The translations under genes were made by a program, and so were the position numbers. From an uncultured bacterium (lineage in GTDB: Bacteria; Armatimonadota; UBA5829), in assembly GCA_938074205.1 (NCBI GenBank), contig CALJES010000006.1:124001-188000 (forward strand): a DNA stretch of 64,000 nucleotides, read 5' to 3'. The notes beneath the pieces are model-generated. The model did not search any database and was not told the DNA's origin. It saw nothing but the letters and a program-made list of their open reading frames with translations. Below, piece after piece: positions 9,739-18,102 of this stretch. Every line of letters starts with the position of its first letter. The stretch's first letter is position 1.

Positions 9739-9760
9739 ATCCCGTGCCGGTTCAAACGAG

Positions 9761-9976
9761 CTACTGCTCGTCCTGGTTCTTCATACCATACTTCGCCATA
9801 AACTTCTCCACGCGCCCTTCCGTATCCACTATCTTTTGCTTGCCAGTAAAAAACGGATGACACGCGGAGCAAATTTCCGTGCGTATCTCCTCTATCGTTG
9901 ACCGTGTTTCGAAGGTGTTTCCACACGCACAGGTTACTATGCACTTGACATACCTGGGATGAATGCCTGTCTTCAT
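9761..9976 (-). CDS. rpmE: 50S ribosomal protein L31, zinc-binding type
   Basis: 71 aa. The start at 9976 ([12 protein letters not shown]) matches the family N terminus; a longer in-frame extension upstream does not and would run across the promoter. Cysteines of the zinc form are present (CACG, then [13 protein letters not shown]), followed by GRVEKF. An AAAAGG ribosome site precedes the ATG. First gene of the operon rpmE-DUF1385-prfA-prmC-tsaC. Confidence 0.97.
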   Translation of the reverse strand: MKTGIHPRYVKCIVTCACGNTFETRSTIEEIRTEICSACHPFFTGKQKIVDTEGRVEKFMAKYGMKNQDEQ

Positions 9977-10031
9977 CGCACAACCTTTTCCCGAATCGTG
10001 ATGTTTTTGATGTTCTTGTTCATCAGTGCAA

Positions 10032-10061
10032 ATTATACCATATCTGAAACCGCTCAAACAA
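10032..10061 (-). promoter_or_regulatory. Promoter of the rpmE-prfA-prmC operon
   Basis: Minus strand TTGTTT (10061-10056), 18-bp spacer, perfect TATAAT (10037-10032) with a TGG extension directly before it (extended -10). The leader is about 50 nt. Confidence 0.75.
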
Positions 10062-10258
10062 GCAGTTGAACGTGGGTGATGGTATCGCACCTCAAACCAG
10101 TGAATTTACACTAGTTTCTATTGGCGGTACGCAGTTGAACTCTAGGAGCTATTTACTGATTTGCTCTCTGAGAGATATCTCGCTCTGTAGAATACAATTT
10201 CTCATCATGTTCTCCTCATGGCCAACGTGCAAGCTTCCAAAACCGCAGTTTGCCAACC

Positions 10259-10287
10259 TTGACAATTCGAAATAAGGAAAATACAAT
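10259..10287 (+). promoter_or_regulatory. Near-perfect sigma-70 promoter before the small basic ORF
   Basis: TTGACA (10259-10264), 17-bp spacer, TACAAT (10282-10287). About 25 nt downstream is a full AAAGGAGGTGA ribosome site at 10308-10318. No conventional gene follows, only the 32-codon ORF. Confidence 0.75.
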
Positions 10288-10324
10288 TTGAATTCGAGTC
10301 TCAAAGCAAAGGAGGTGAGGCAAA

Positions 10325-10423
10325 CTGAGAATACGCGCGAAAGAACTCCGACAGCGCCGGAAAAGAGCCGAGAAGCGCTATAAGCAGCGCCTGCGTGAAG
10401 AGCGAGAGCAAAGAAAGAGATAG
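10325..10423 (+). CDS. Small highly basic protein, 32 codons, CTG start
   Basis: Reading from CTG at 10325 gives a 32-residue peptide, almost all Arg, Lys, Glu and Gln (contains RAKELRQRRKRAEKRY), ending at TAG 10421-10423. A consensus promoter and an ideal ribosome site (GGAGG, 9 nt before CTG) precede it. An in-frame TGA inside the ribosome site rules out any upstream start, so initiation must be at CTG or at ATA 10331. Composition recalls short ribosome- or RNA-associated peptides such as the Arg-rich small proteins seen in Planctomycetes-type genomes; that is a resemblance only. The alternative GTG frame (10315) overlaps the ribosome site and is less convincing. Confidence 0.55.
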   Translation: MRIRAKELRQRRKRAEKRYKQRLREEREQRKR

Positions 10424-10436
10424 CGCACAGGACGTG

Positions 10437-12875
10437 TTAGATTATCGCCTCAACTAAGTCTTCGGCACGCCGTTCGACAATTCGACTGGTTTTGGTATGC
10501 TCGTCGAGCTCTACCCACAAGCAATTATCTACAGCTTCATGTATCGACTCGATGTGCGTGATTAGGATTATTTGCTCAAATCTGTTCTTCAAGTTTTGAA
10601 GCAAGCCTACAACGTTTTGTCGCCGAGCCTCATCGAGCGAGCCGAAGACTTCGTCCAGTATCAGTAGAGAAAACGATTGTCCAGCTCTATCAGCGATCAT
10701 TTGTGACACTGCCAGTCTCAATGCCAGGTTGACCACGTCGTCTTCGCCACCTGATATAACCGGCTTCTCCTCTCCATCGTCAACAATTACGGGCTTGTAA
10801 TCTTCATCAATGCGCAGCACGTTGTATCTTCCATCTGTCATCAGCGAAAGCAGTTGACTTGCCGTATACTCAAGCTCAGGTCTGATGCGATCGTTTAATT
10901 CTGCTCTAAGTTTGTCAAATGCCTCCGCTAAGGCACGCAAATGTGCAAGCTTGGTCCGCTTCAGACTCAACTCTTTAACTCGCAGCTCATAATCGCGCTG
11001 CTCACGTTCAACACTGTCGAGCAGAAGTCGTGCACTCTTGACGTCTCCTCTTCGCCGTTCAAGTTCCACGGCGGTAGTAGTCACAGCCTCGCTAGCTGCT
11101 TGGAAGTCTTGCGTGATGAGCTGGTGTTGTTCACTCGAAAACTGTAGATCTGCTACGGCTTGAGCCAGTGAGACGATCTCTTTCTTCAGTTGTTCAACGC
11201 GCGAAACTAAGCGAGCCTCCTCCTGACGCAATGCCGGCTCTCTGTCCAAGGCTGCCTTCAGCGCCACTGCTTTCTCGCGCACAGGTCGAAGCTCTTCACC
11301 AATTCTCTGCAGCAGCTGGAACCTGGATTGGTCAAATCCCTTGGGAAGCGAATCAAGACGCTTTCGGCATTCGACAAGTTCTGCTTTCCTGTGTTCAATG
11401 TCTCTGGCCAGCGTTTGGTGTTCTCGAACCTTGGCATCAACGTCTACCTTCTTTTTGCGGAGATTCTCAAGCTGATCCGCAAGTTCACTTCTCCGCGATG
11501 CAGACTCAGCAATCAATGAGTCATAACGCGACAAATCGGACAAACGCGTACTGAGACCATCCAGAGCTCGATCGATATCACTGATCTGCACATCAAATCG
11601 AGCGATTACTGCATCAAGCTCTTCTCCTAAAGGTCTCTCACAGGTTGGGCAAACGCCGTCGCGGCCTGCATCGGCAATTTGCGAGCGTTTGGACTGTACC
11701 TCGGCCCGGTGTTGCTTGAGCTGGTCTATCTGTGTATTAAGGGTGTGCTTCTTGGCAACGAACTCCTCACGAAGCCTCTGCGTCTCTTGTTCCGCGGACA
11801 AAAGAAGGGTCTGAGTCTCCGAAATTGCTGCCGCCAGTTTTGACTGTTCATCCCTTGCTGAGTTTAGCGCATTAACCCGACACTGAAGCCTATCTATTTC
11901 TGCCTCGAGGGTCTTTATCTGTCCAGAAAGCTGCTGCCGTTCAGCTTCGTGAACCTGCAACGCCTTCAGTTTTTTGTACTCAGCAGCCGCTTCATCGTAG
12001 CGCCGAAGATCGGGCTGAAGAGACTCCAGTTCACTGCGTTTTGCAGCCAGGTCTGCTAGTTCGGTGCGAAGCTGTTCCAAACGCTGTTCGGCGCTCTGCA
12101 AATCTGCTCTGAGCAGCTCGATGCGCCTATTGAGGCCTTCGTACTCCTTTGCCTTCCTATCGGAAGCATCTTTTACAGGAACAAGCTTGCTGAGCTTCTC
12201 TGCAGCCTCACGGTGATGAAGCTCCGCTTCATTAAGTGCCCCAGATGCCGCTGCTAGGTATTCCCGCGTCTCCTTGAGACGCCGCTTCAAATCTTCAGGA
12301 TCGGGTAGGCCCTTCTCCAAACCCTGAATTTCTCGCTCGAGTCCCAACCTATCCTGATTCGCCTGCTCACGTGCTTTGGTGAGACGATCGTACCCGAGCA
12401 TCCGGCTAATAGCCGCCTCACGCGCCCGTCCGTCCAGAGCAGCCATAAATTCAAGCTGCTTCTGTCCCGTGAAAAAGCTCGTGAAGAAAGCCCTATAATC
12501 CATTCCCAACAGGCGGGTTACGGTGTCTGTCACCTCCGACATACCAGAGCGAATAGGATGCCCATCTACTTCTAACACCGCTTGCCCTACTCTACCCGAC
12601 GGCTCAAGTGATCTCGTTATCTTGTAAATCTGGCCGTCTAGTTCGAAGGTAAGTGCAGCGCAAGGCCTAGCATTAGGTTCTGAAGTGTTAGATCTAATAG
12701 TCTCGTTTTTCCCTCGAACTGCAGGAGCACCATAGAGCGCCCAGGCAATTGCTTCAAGTATTGTCGTCTTGCCAGCGCCATTGGGGCCTATGATGCCTGT
12801 AACACCTGCAGGAAAGAAGACCAAGGCGTCTCTGTATTGTCGAAAGTTCTTGAGCTCGAGACTTATCAGCTTCAT
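10437..12875 (-). CDS. Rad50/SbcC-type SMC ATPase
   Basis: ATPase partner of the Mre11-like nuclease in processing DNA double-strand breaks. Walker A GPNGAGKTT is at 30-38. A long heptad coiled coil (about 165-700) is interrupted by the zinc hook CPTC (C409-C412). Near the C terminus the Walker B stretch LLILDEVFGSLDE lies after the region VVNLALRLAVSQMI, and a D-loop/H-loop region ends in LITHIESI. 812 aa is nearer archaeal Rad50 than the roughly 1050-aa E. coli SbcC. Last gene of the nurA-herA-mre11-rad50 operon, 27 bp after the nuclease gene. Confidence 0.93.
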   Translation of the reverse strand: MKLISLELKNFRQYRDALVFFPAGVTGIIGPNGAGKTTILEAIAWALYGAPAVRGKNETIRSNTSEPNARPCAALTFELDGQIYKITRSLEPSGRVGQAVLEVDGHPIRSGMSEVTDTVTRLLGMDYRAFFTSFFTGQKQLEFMAALDGRAREAAISRMLGYDRLTKAREQANQDRLGLEREIQGLEKGLPDPEDLKRRLKETREYLAAASGALNEAELHHREAAEKLSKLVPVKDASDRKAKEYEGLNRRIELLRADLQSAEQRLEQLRTELADLAAKRSELESLQPDLRRYDEAAAEYKKLKALQVHEAERQQLSGQIKTLEAEIDRLQCRVNALNSARDEQSKLAAAISETQTLLLSAEQETQRLREEFVAKKHTLNTQIDQLKQHRAEVQSKRSQIADAGRDGVCPTCERPLGEELDAVIARFDVQISDIDRALDGLSTRLSDLSRYDSLIAESASRRSELADQLENLRKKKVDVDAKVREHQTLARDIEHRKAELVECRKRLDSLPKGFDQSRFQLLQRIGEELRPVREKAVALKAALDREPALRQEEARLVSRVEQLKKEIVSLAQAVADLQFSSEQHQLITQDFQAASEAVTTTAVELERRRGDVKSARLLLDSVEREQRDYELRVKELSLKRTKLAHLRALAEAFDKLRAELNDRIRPELEYTASQLLSLMTDGRYNVLRIDEDYKPVIVDDGEEKPVISGGEDDVVNLALRLAVSQMIADRAGQSFSLLILDEVFGSLDEARRQNVVGLLQNLKNRFEQIILITHIESIHEAVDNCLWVELDEHTKTSRIVERRAEDLVEAII

Positions 12876-12902
12876 TGCATATCCGCACTTACAGCAAACG
12901 CT

Positions 12903-14042
12903 TTACTCAACAACATTCTGCTTCGCTAAGTATTCGCGACCCAAATCGATTAGATGTTCTCTGTCTATACCAGTAGCTACCTGGTAGGTCTTAGCGAACT
13001 CCTCCCATTCTGCCTCGAGAGGCTTGGTAGGACCGGTACCTCTCGAGAAGGCGTTATATTCACGAAGAGCTTGGGGTGGTCTGAAGTGTAGTTCAAAATG
13101 CAAAGCCTCAGCGCGAATACGTCGAATTGCTGCATAGTCCAAATCGGCCTGAACCAACCGCGGCACATTCTCAACTACGAGCCGAATAATTTTGTTTTGG
13201 AAACCACCTTCGATTGAGGCTACGCGCTGCTCGATTGCGCGGTCGAGTTCTTTGGCAGTAAGTCCCGACGCATCGATTCGACGTAGGTCGATGACTTCTC
13301 GAGTGTCAATCTCGTGAAACCGCACAAGACTGCGACTGTCTAGATCGTACTCGATGAAGCCCTTGGGTTTCGAAGTCTCGCTCCAAATCGATGTGCTTGT
13401 GTACTCAAGAGAACCTGCGTAAAACGCATTGTCACCCAGTTTCTCGAAAACGTGATAGTGGCCGAATGCCACATAATCCCAGTTGTTGGAAATTACTTGA
13501 GAACGCCTGATTTCATAGAGGTCGTATGGATGACGCAGAATGCCTTCCAGTGTTCCATGAGCAACTAGTATGTTGTAGTTGCTGGAGGGGTCGGGTTCGA
13601 TCTTCAAAGAAGACAACTGCGGCAACGCGCGATGACAAAGGCAAAATATTGATACACCCAAGTCTCGGAGAGGGATCTGGACATACTCCGTGTGTGCTAC
13701 GTACACGCCCTGCAAATTCGCATACAAGTCTAGTATGCAGCCGGTATCTACAGATCTTGGAGAGTCATGATTGCCTCCGATTATGACAATCGGCGCGTCC
13801 GTCTTTTGCCTGAGGAGGCAGAATTCTCGGAACGTGTGCTGAATAGTCAGGTTGCTAGGACGAACGACGTGAAAAAGATCGCCCGCAATGATTATAAGAT
13901 CGGGCGCAATCTCAGCAATCCGTCTCAGGGCAGTACGAAACGCATTGAATACGTCCGCCTCTCTCACGTTTATACCGGCTGGCGTCACGCGATTGTAGGC
14001 GCGGTAACCTAGATGCGGATCTGAAATGTGTACTATTCGCAT
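12903..14042 (-). CDS. Mre11/SbcD-type DNA double-strand break nuclease
   Basis: Calcineurin-like metallophosphoesterase acting as Mn-dependent 3'-5' exonuclease and endonuclease with the Rad50-like partner. Metal-site motifs in order: ISDPHLGY (D8, H10), IIAGDLFH, GGNHDSPRS, VAHGTLEG and FGHYHVFE. The C-terminal part (about 270-379) would hold the capping and Rad50-binding regions. 379 aa fits the family. It lies 27 bp upstream of the ATPase gene and 36 bp after herA, so all are probably on one message. Confidence 0.93.
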   Translation of the reverse strand: MRIVHISDPHLGYRAYNRVTPAGINVREADVFNAFRTALRRIAEIAPDLIIIAGDLFHVVRPSNLTIQHTFREFCLLRQKTDAPIVIIGGNHDSPRSVDTGCILDLYANLQGVYVAHTEYVQIPLRDLGVSIFCLCHRALPQLSSLKIEPDPSSNYNILVAHGTLEGILRHPYDLYEIRRSQVISNNWDYVAFGHYHVFEKLGDNAFYAGSLEYTSTSIWSETSKPKGFIEYDLDSRSLVRFHEIDTREVIDLRRIDASGLTAKELDRAIEQRVASIEGGFQNKIIRLVVENVPRLVQADLDYAAIRRIRAEALHFELHFRPPQALREYNAFSRGTGPTKPLEAEWEEFAKTYQVATGIDREHLIDLGREYLAKQNVVE

Positions 14043-14078
14043 GTTCGTGAGTATACTACCCAGCAGATTATCGCGTGT

Positions 14079-16067
14079 TCAGATCGTCTCAAACGGATCG
14101 GACCCGTCACTACCAGCATCTCTTATAACAATCTGGGGCCTGTCCTCGACGTTCGCAACCCCTGCCTTCTTGCGAATTGCGCTCCTGAAAAAAGAAGCCG
14201 GGTCCTGTGGATCGCGCTGTAAAGTAAGGTTCATGGCGCGGATTATTTCTTCAGGGTCGGAAGTTTGCGCGACGATATCCCTGACTTCGTTTCTACTAAT
14301 CGATGGATCCAAGCGAGATAGGTTCCGCCACACGGCCTCATCCAAAGGCAGATCTTCCTCAGGCGGGTATTTTCTGATGCCGTCGGGCCCGCGCATTATG
14401 TTAGGCCGCGGGAATTTGACAAATATGGGCTGTGTGAAATGCGGATGCCGAATCATCAATTGGCCTTTGGAAAGTGTTGCGAGTTTTTCTTTGGTAGCCG
14501 AAGTTAGAACTTGGTAACCAGGGGTAGCCAGCTCGTCCATGTCCATGCGCCCATAGATGCAAGTGCCCGAGTTTCCGACAATTCGCTTGTGGACTTGGCT
14601 ACGGAACTGTTGAGCAGAGAACAGAACCAGCCCCAAGTATCTACCGCGTTCCGAGATATCCAAAAGTGTTTGTCGCAGGTACGTATCTGGACCGTCGGAG
14701 GGTGCGTACTTGTTCAGCTCGTCGACAACAACAATGACGTGTTTCACACCCAGCTTTCCAGTTTCAAGATGGTGTCTAAGTTCTGAGACAATTCTTGTAA
14801 AAACCAGGTCTTGTGCCTGGGGCTCCAAATTTGCAACATCTACGACATATACAGTACGATCTTCAAATTGCCCCCACGGGAGATCAGATACAAATTCATC
14901 AGGACTGATGAGACCCTTGTACCTGGTGCTGAGATTCGACAGCCGGTTGTGAACCTTTCGTATGGTTGCGTAATGGTGTGTCTTCCATTCGGATCTATTA
15001 CTCTCTTCCATCTCGCGCATAACCAGATCGAACCACCGATTAAGTTCTTGAAAGTTGCGCACGGTTATCTGCTGACCATTGGCCTCGGTTGTTTGATTGA
15101 TGACACGCTGCCTAATGAACTCGATAAGCGCATCAGCTTTGGCATCTATATCGTCCCTGTTCAGAACAACCTCCGTGAACTCAAGCACCTCGTTCAAACC
15201 CCAAGACAAGGGTATCACTGACTGAATCAATTCCGGGTTAGTGCGAAGAGTATTCAAGTTCACACGATCAGGTTTGAACGGGGCGTAATACTTGACATTT
15301 CTAAACGGCTCGCAAGGCACACGTAATAGCCTGTGCATTTCGATGTCCTGCTCGTCGAGAATGTTCTCGTCCGCGGGATGATCCAGAAAAAGCAGGTCTG
15401 AACCTTTCACATTGAAGCAAACTACCGCGACGTCCTCCTTGAAATGCTCGAAGATGGAAAGCAAGATGAATTCGATCGCGCTGGTTTTTGTCGCCAACCC
15501 TGAAACTCCGGTTATGTTCAGATGGGCAGCTTCGGGACCGAGTAGGAACTCGCTGTCGATGTAGACAGGCGACAATTCGTCGCCGTTTTGGTAGAGACCC
15601 ACAGGGATGCCTGTAGTGTATTGAAACGAATCCATTCTTAGTGCTTTTGCAACCGAGGCATCGTCCGCGAGATATACGGGTGCAACAGGCACCGGCTGCA
15701 GCGGCTCTTCCGGCTCCACACGCAGTACCGCTGCCCTGTAGCACCTGACCTCAGGGCGAGACGTTTGAACCTCTAGGCGAGGATCACCATTTAGACCAAT
15801 GTACTCGTGCAGGGCTGATTCTAAATCTGTAAAGCTGAAACCCTCAACCACGACTCCATACGCGCGGGTTCTGGAGCCGATCGCTACAACCAAAGTACCA
15901 ATGCCGACTCTGACGTCATCGCAGCTTGTCCAGAAATAAAACTCGTACGCGGTGTTCGGCTTTTCTTTTGTCGCGATTACTCTGCCTATCTGACGATCGG
16001 CAGACAAGTCTGAGAAGACTAAAGATTCGTATTCAACACGCGAAGAGTCTTTCTGTTTATTGACCAT
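14079..16067 (-). CDS. HerA-like bidirectional DNA helicase/translocase
   Basis: Hexameric FtsK/HerA-type ATPase that in archaea pairs with the nuclease NurA and with Mre11-Rad50 to resect DNA ends. The N-terminal barrel covers about 1-170. The P-loop is at 187-196 (GVSGLATKTS, a GxxGxxxKT form) and Walker B at 446-450 (VIVVVDELNKYAP). The segment ISERGRYLGLVLFSAQQ holds the expected Arg and sensor residues, and VGNSGTCIYGRM follows. A C-terminal tail of about 90 aa ends the protein. Its start overlaps the end of nurA by 11 bp. The sirtuin upstream raises the Sir2-HerA defence idea, but the NurA/Mre11/Rad50 company fits repair. Confidence 0.88.
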   Translation of the reverse strand: MVNKQKDSSRVEYESLVFSDLSADRQIGRVIATKEKPNTAYEFYFWTSCDDVRVGIGTLVVAIGSRTRAYGVVVEGFSFTDLESALHEYIGLNGDPRLEVQTSRPEVRCYRAAVLRVEPEEPLQPVPVAPVYLADDASVAKALRMDSFQYTTGIPVGLYQNGDELSPVYIDSEFLLGPEAAHLNITGVSGLATKTSAIEFILLSIFEHFKEDVAVVCFNVKGSDLLFLDHPADENILDEQDIEMHRLLRVPCEPFRNVKYYAPFKPDRVNLNTLRTNPELIQSVIPLSWGLNEVLEFTEVVLNRDDIDAKADALIEFIRQRVINQTTEANGQQITVRNFQELNRWFDLVMREMEESNRSEWKTHHYATIRKVHNRLSNLSTRYKGLISPDEFVSDLPWGQFEDRTVYVVDVANLEPQAQDLVFTRIVSELRHHLETGKLGVKHVIVVVDELNKYAPSDGPDTYLRQTLLDISERGRYLGLVLFSAQQFRSQVHKRIVGNSGTCIYGRMDMDELATPGYQVLTSATKEKLATLSKGQLMIRHPHFTQPIFVKFPRPNIMRGPDGIRKYPPEEDLPLDEAVWRNLSRLDPSISRNEVRDIVAQTSDPEEIIRAMNLTLQRDPQDPASFFRSAIRKKAGVANVEDRPQIVIRDAGSDGSDPFETI

Positions 16068-17094
16068 TCGTTATATCCTCCCGGCCAAGGGCAAATCGTA
16101 TCAGCACTGCATCAAGAACCGTTTTGCTAGGAGCGCGCGACCTAAGAAACTGTTCACAATCATATATCGGGTAAAGCATCCTATCCCATCGAGAATCCGG
16201 CAGGCTAATCGGCACGCGTTCTGCGAGCAACCACCTAGAAATTTCGTCCACCATCTCTATCGTTCGATCACACTTTGCTGCTTCTACTCTGACAAGACCA
16301 AAGTGCAAATCTTGGCCCTCACTCGGCCACAGCCTCAAGTACCAGCTGTAGACGTCGGGTCGGTTCCTACCTTTGGGTATAAAAAGACCGCTTCTTTCGC
16401 CGACCCGTAGCGCATGTATCTTCCGCTGGTCATCGATCGAAAAGTATTGTGTCTGGTGACTTTTTATGACACCAACAACGTTCGGCGCCGAATAGCGATC
16501 GTATCCTCCTGAAATAGACCCGTCGACCAGAAGCCATTCGTCCAAGCCGTCAAAGTCCGCGAGCCACTGGGAAGTCATTTGAGCCTCAAGCTTGGAACGG
16601 ACATCCGAAACTTTCTTTCTCGCCGCTTGCAGTAAGACCATCGGATGATCTTCAAGGGTGTTAGCACCCTCTTCGATTTCGACCACATCAAGGTCTTTGC
16701 CGAGTAAACTCAAGTCTACCAACCTTCCTGGGCAGAACAGTGCCTCTCGCTCAACAGGATTACCGTGTGCATACATCCGCTTATTGGGAGCACGGTAACG
16801 GATCCCAGCTGCCGCATATCCGTACAGAATAGGTATACCGGAGATGTACATCACGAGGCGCCTACGCTCTATGCCGTCTAGAAAATATGAGAACCTGCTA
16901 GGGCGAGGTTCGCCGACTGATACCGCGTCTATTCTGCCGGACGGTTCAACGATTTCGGCAGATGCAATTTGCGGGACAGCAAGCGTCACAGCGGACGATT
17001 CTTCCTCGGTAAAATCTCCATTGGTTACAACGTGTACTCGCGGGTCCGCTAGATGTACAATGCTTGAGGCCAATTTGCGCAGGAGTTCGCTCAT
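16057..17094 (-). CDS. NurA-domain 5'-3' nuclease
   Basis: Candidate end-resection nuclease working with HerA. Two acidic metal-site motifs typical of NurA are visible, counted from the GTG at 17103: FSYFLDGIER (D76) and LLVDGSISGG (D194). The usual C-terminal strand/helix block ends in MLYPIYDCEQFLRSR. About 345 aa is normal. The ATG at 17094 is chosen because the -10 element ends at 17109, which puts the upstream in-frame GTG (17103) at or before the transcription start. First gene of the four-gene operon; overlaps herA by 11 bp. NurA proteins diverge strongly, so the call leans on both motifs and context. Confidence 0.82.
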   Translation of the reverse strand: MSELLRKLASSIVHLADPRVHVVTNGDFTEEESSAVTLAVPQIASAEIVEPSGRIDAVSVGEPRPSRFSYFLDGIERRRLVMYISGIPILYGYAAAGIRYRAPNKRMYAHGNPVEREALFCPGRLVDLSLLGKDLDVVEIEEGANTLEDHPMVLLQAARKKVSDVRSKLEAQMTSQWLADFDGLDEWLLVDGSISGGYDRYSAPNVVGVIKSHQTQYFSIDDQRKIHALRVGERSGLFIPKGRNRPDVYSWYLRLWPSEGQDLHFGLVRVEAAKCDRTIEMVDEISRWLLAERVPISLPDSRWDRMLYPIYDCEQFLRSRAPSKTVLDAVLIRFALGREDITNGQ

Positions 17095-17108
17095 TGCAGC
17101 CACTGTAG

Positions 17109-17137
17109 AATGTACTACTGGCAGAGGGAAATGTCAA
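17109..17137 (-). promoter_or_regulatory. Sigma-70 promoter of the nurA-herA-mre11-rad50 operon
   Basis: Minus strand TTGACA (17137-17132), 17-bp spacer, TACATT (17114-17109). The predicted start point lies within about 10 nt of the nurA ATG, giving an almost leaderless mRNA. It separates this operon from the sirtuin gene. Confidence 0.72.
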
Positions 17138-17228
17138 TGCGACAGGGATATTTTAGCCTATCTAAAACGCCAAGCCAATTCCTAACTACATAAGAAGAGT
17201 GAGCAAGTGCAGACTAAATTCAACAAGA

Positions 17229-17999
17229 CTACTTACCCTGGCCTTTCGTCACGGATTCCCATATCCGTGGCAGAGCGACACCTGCGGGTTCGGAAATCCA
17301 AAAGTGTGCGTACTGAGTCAGCATGCCCTCTGAAGGATTTATCTCTACCACCGTGGCCCCGTTTGACCTAGCTTGCTGGGCAAAGCCGTAACCACCAGAG
17401 ACTTCCCCGGATGTTCCTACTACGAGCATTAGCTCGCACCTGTAAACCGCGTCCAACGCTGCAGCTATCGCCTCTTGCGGAACGTATTCTCCGAACCAGA
17501 CTATATTCGGTCTGCACAAGCTGCCGCAGCCGGGACATTTCGGCAGACTTTCCTTGGTAAACTCATCTGGTAGGTTATAATCGCGTATGTCAAAAATTCT
17601 ACCGCACTCCAAACACCTCATCTGCCACGCGTCACCGTGCAGTTTCACTATCTTACGGCTCCCAGCCCTTTCGTGCAGGTCATCGACGTTCTGCGTGCAA
17701 AGTAAAAAGTCCGGGTAGTACTGTTCCATCTGGGCAATTGTTACGTGCGCCAGGTTTGGCTGCGCTGATGCTATCTGACGCTGTCTCAGCCTGTACAAGT
17801 TCCAGACCTTGACTGGCTCAGAAATGAACCCCTCGAAGGTAGCGAAAGTCATTGGGTCGTGCTTGCTCCACTCGCCGTCGATTTCGCGGAATGTAGGCAG
17901 CCCGGATTCTTTACTTGCACCTGCGCCGGTAAACACGAAGACGCGCTTTGCATTTCGCATTATCTCAATTAGGTTCTTGTGCTGTTCCACCTTACTCAT
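17229..17999 (-). CDS. Sir2-family NAD-dependent protein deacylase
   Basis: Removes acyl groups from protein lysines using NAD. NAD-binding GAGASKESGLPTFR is at about 25-38, with TQNVDDLHERAG following. The catalytic His is H121 (KLHGDAW), and the zinc cysteines are C129, C132, C155 and C158. Y69-x-x-R72 (WNLYRLRQ) matches the Tyr/Arg pair that recognises negatively charged acyl groups in class III sirtuins such as SIRT5 and CobB, so desuccinylase-type activity is possible. 256 aa. AGGAG precedes the ATG, with a TATAAT at 18020-18025. Same strand as the nurA operon but probably a separate transcript. Confidence 0.92.
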   Translation of the reverse strand: MSKVEQHKNLIEIMRNAKRVFVFTGAGASKESGLPTFREIDGEWSKHDPMTFATFEGFISEPVKVWNLYRLRQRQIASAQPNLAHVTIAQMEQYYPDFLLCTQNVDDLHERAGSRKIVKLHGDAWQMRCLECGRIFDIRDYNLPDEFTKESLPKCPGCGSLCRPNIVWFGEYVPQEAIAAALDAVYRCELMLVVGTSGEVSGGYGFAQQARSNGATVVEINPSEGMLTQYAHFWISEPAGVALPRIWESVTKGQGK

Positions 18000-18019
18000 A
18001 GGTCTTACGCTCCTGGAAG

Positions 18020-18073
18020 ATTATACCGCATTGAAGACTTGTTCCGACGAAGCAGACACTCCTGAGCTATAAT
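18020..18073. promoter_or_regulatory. Divergent -10 elements for the sirtuin and subtilase genes
   Basis: Minus strand TATAAT at 18025-18020 (toward the sirtuin) and plus strand TATAAT at 18068-18073 (toward the protease). Neither has a convincing -35 element. The subtilase gene then has AAAGGAG before its ATG. Confidence 0.5.
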
Positions 18074-18102
18074 GAAAATGTAAGCGCAAAGGAGAAAAAA
18101 TT

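Larger units (their letters stand above)
9977..10324. other. Non-coding divergent spacer between rpmE and the small basic ORF
   Basis: About 350 bp with no convincing gene. It holds the rpmE promoter (minus) and the small-ORF promoter (plus), pointing away from each other. Nothing further was seen between 10062 and 10258. Confidence 0.7.

Noticed and set aside
10066-10275. 69-codon plus-strand frame between rpmE and the small ORF
   Set aside because: No ribosome site, composition is not protein-like, and it crosses the -35 of the real promoter.
14079-17999. Sir2-HerA antiphage defence system
   Set aside because: The sirtuin is a complete zinc-type deacylase with its own -10 element, and HerA is embedded with NurA, Mre11 and Rad50, which indicates DNA end processing. 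Kept only as a question.
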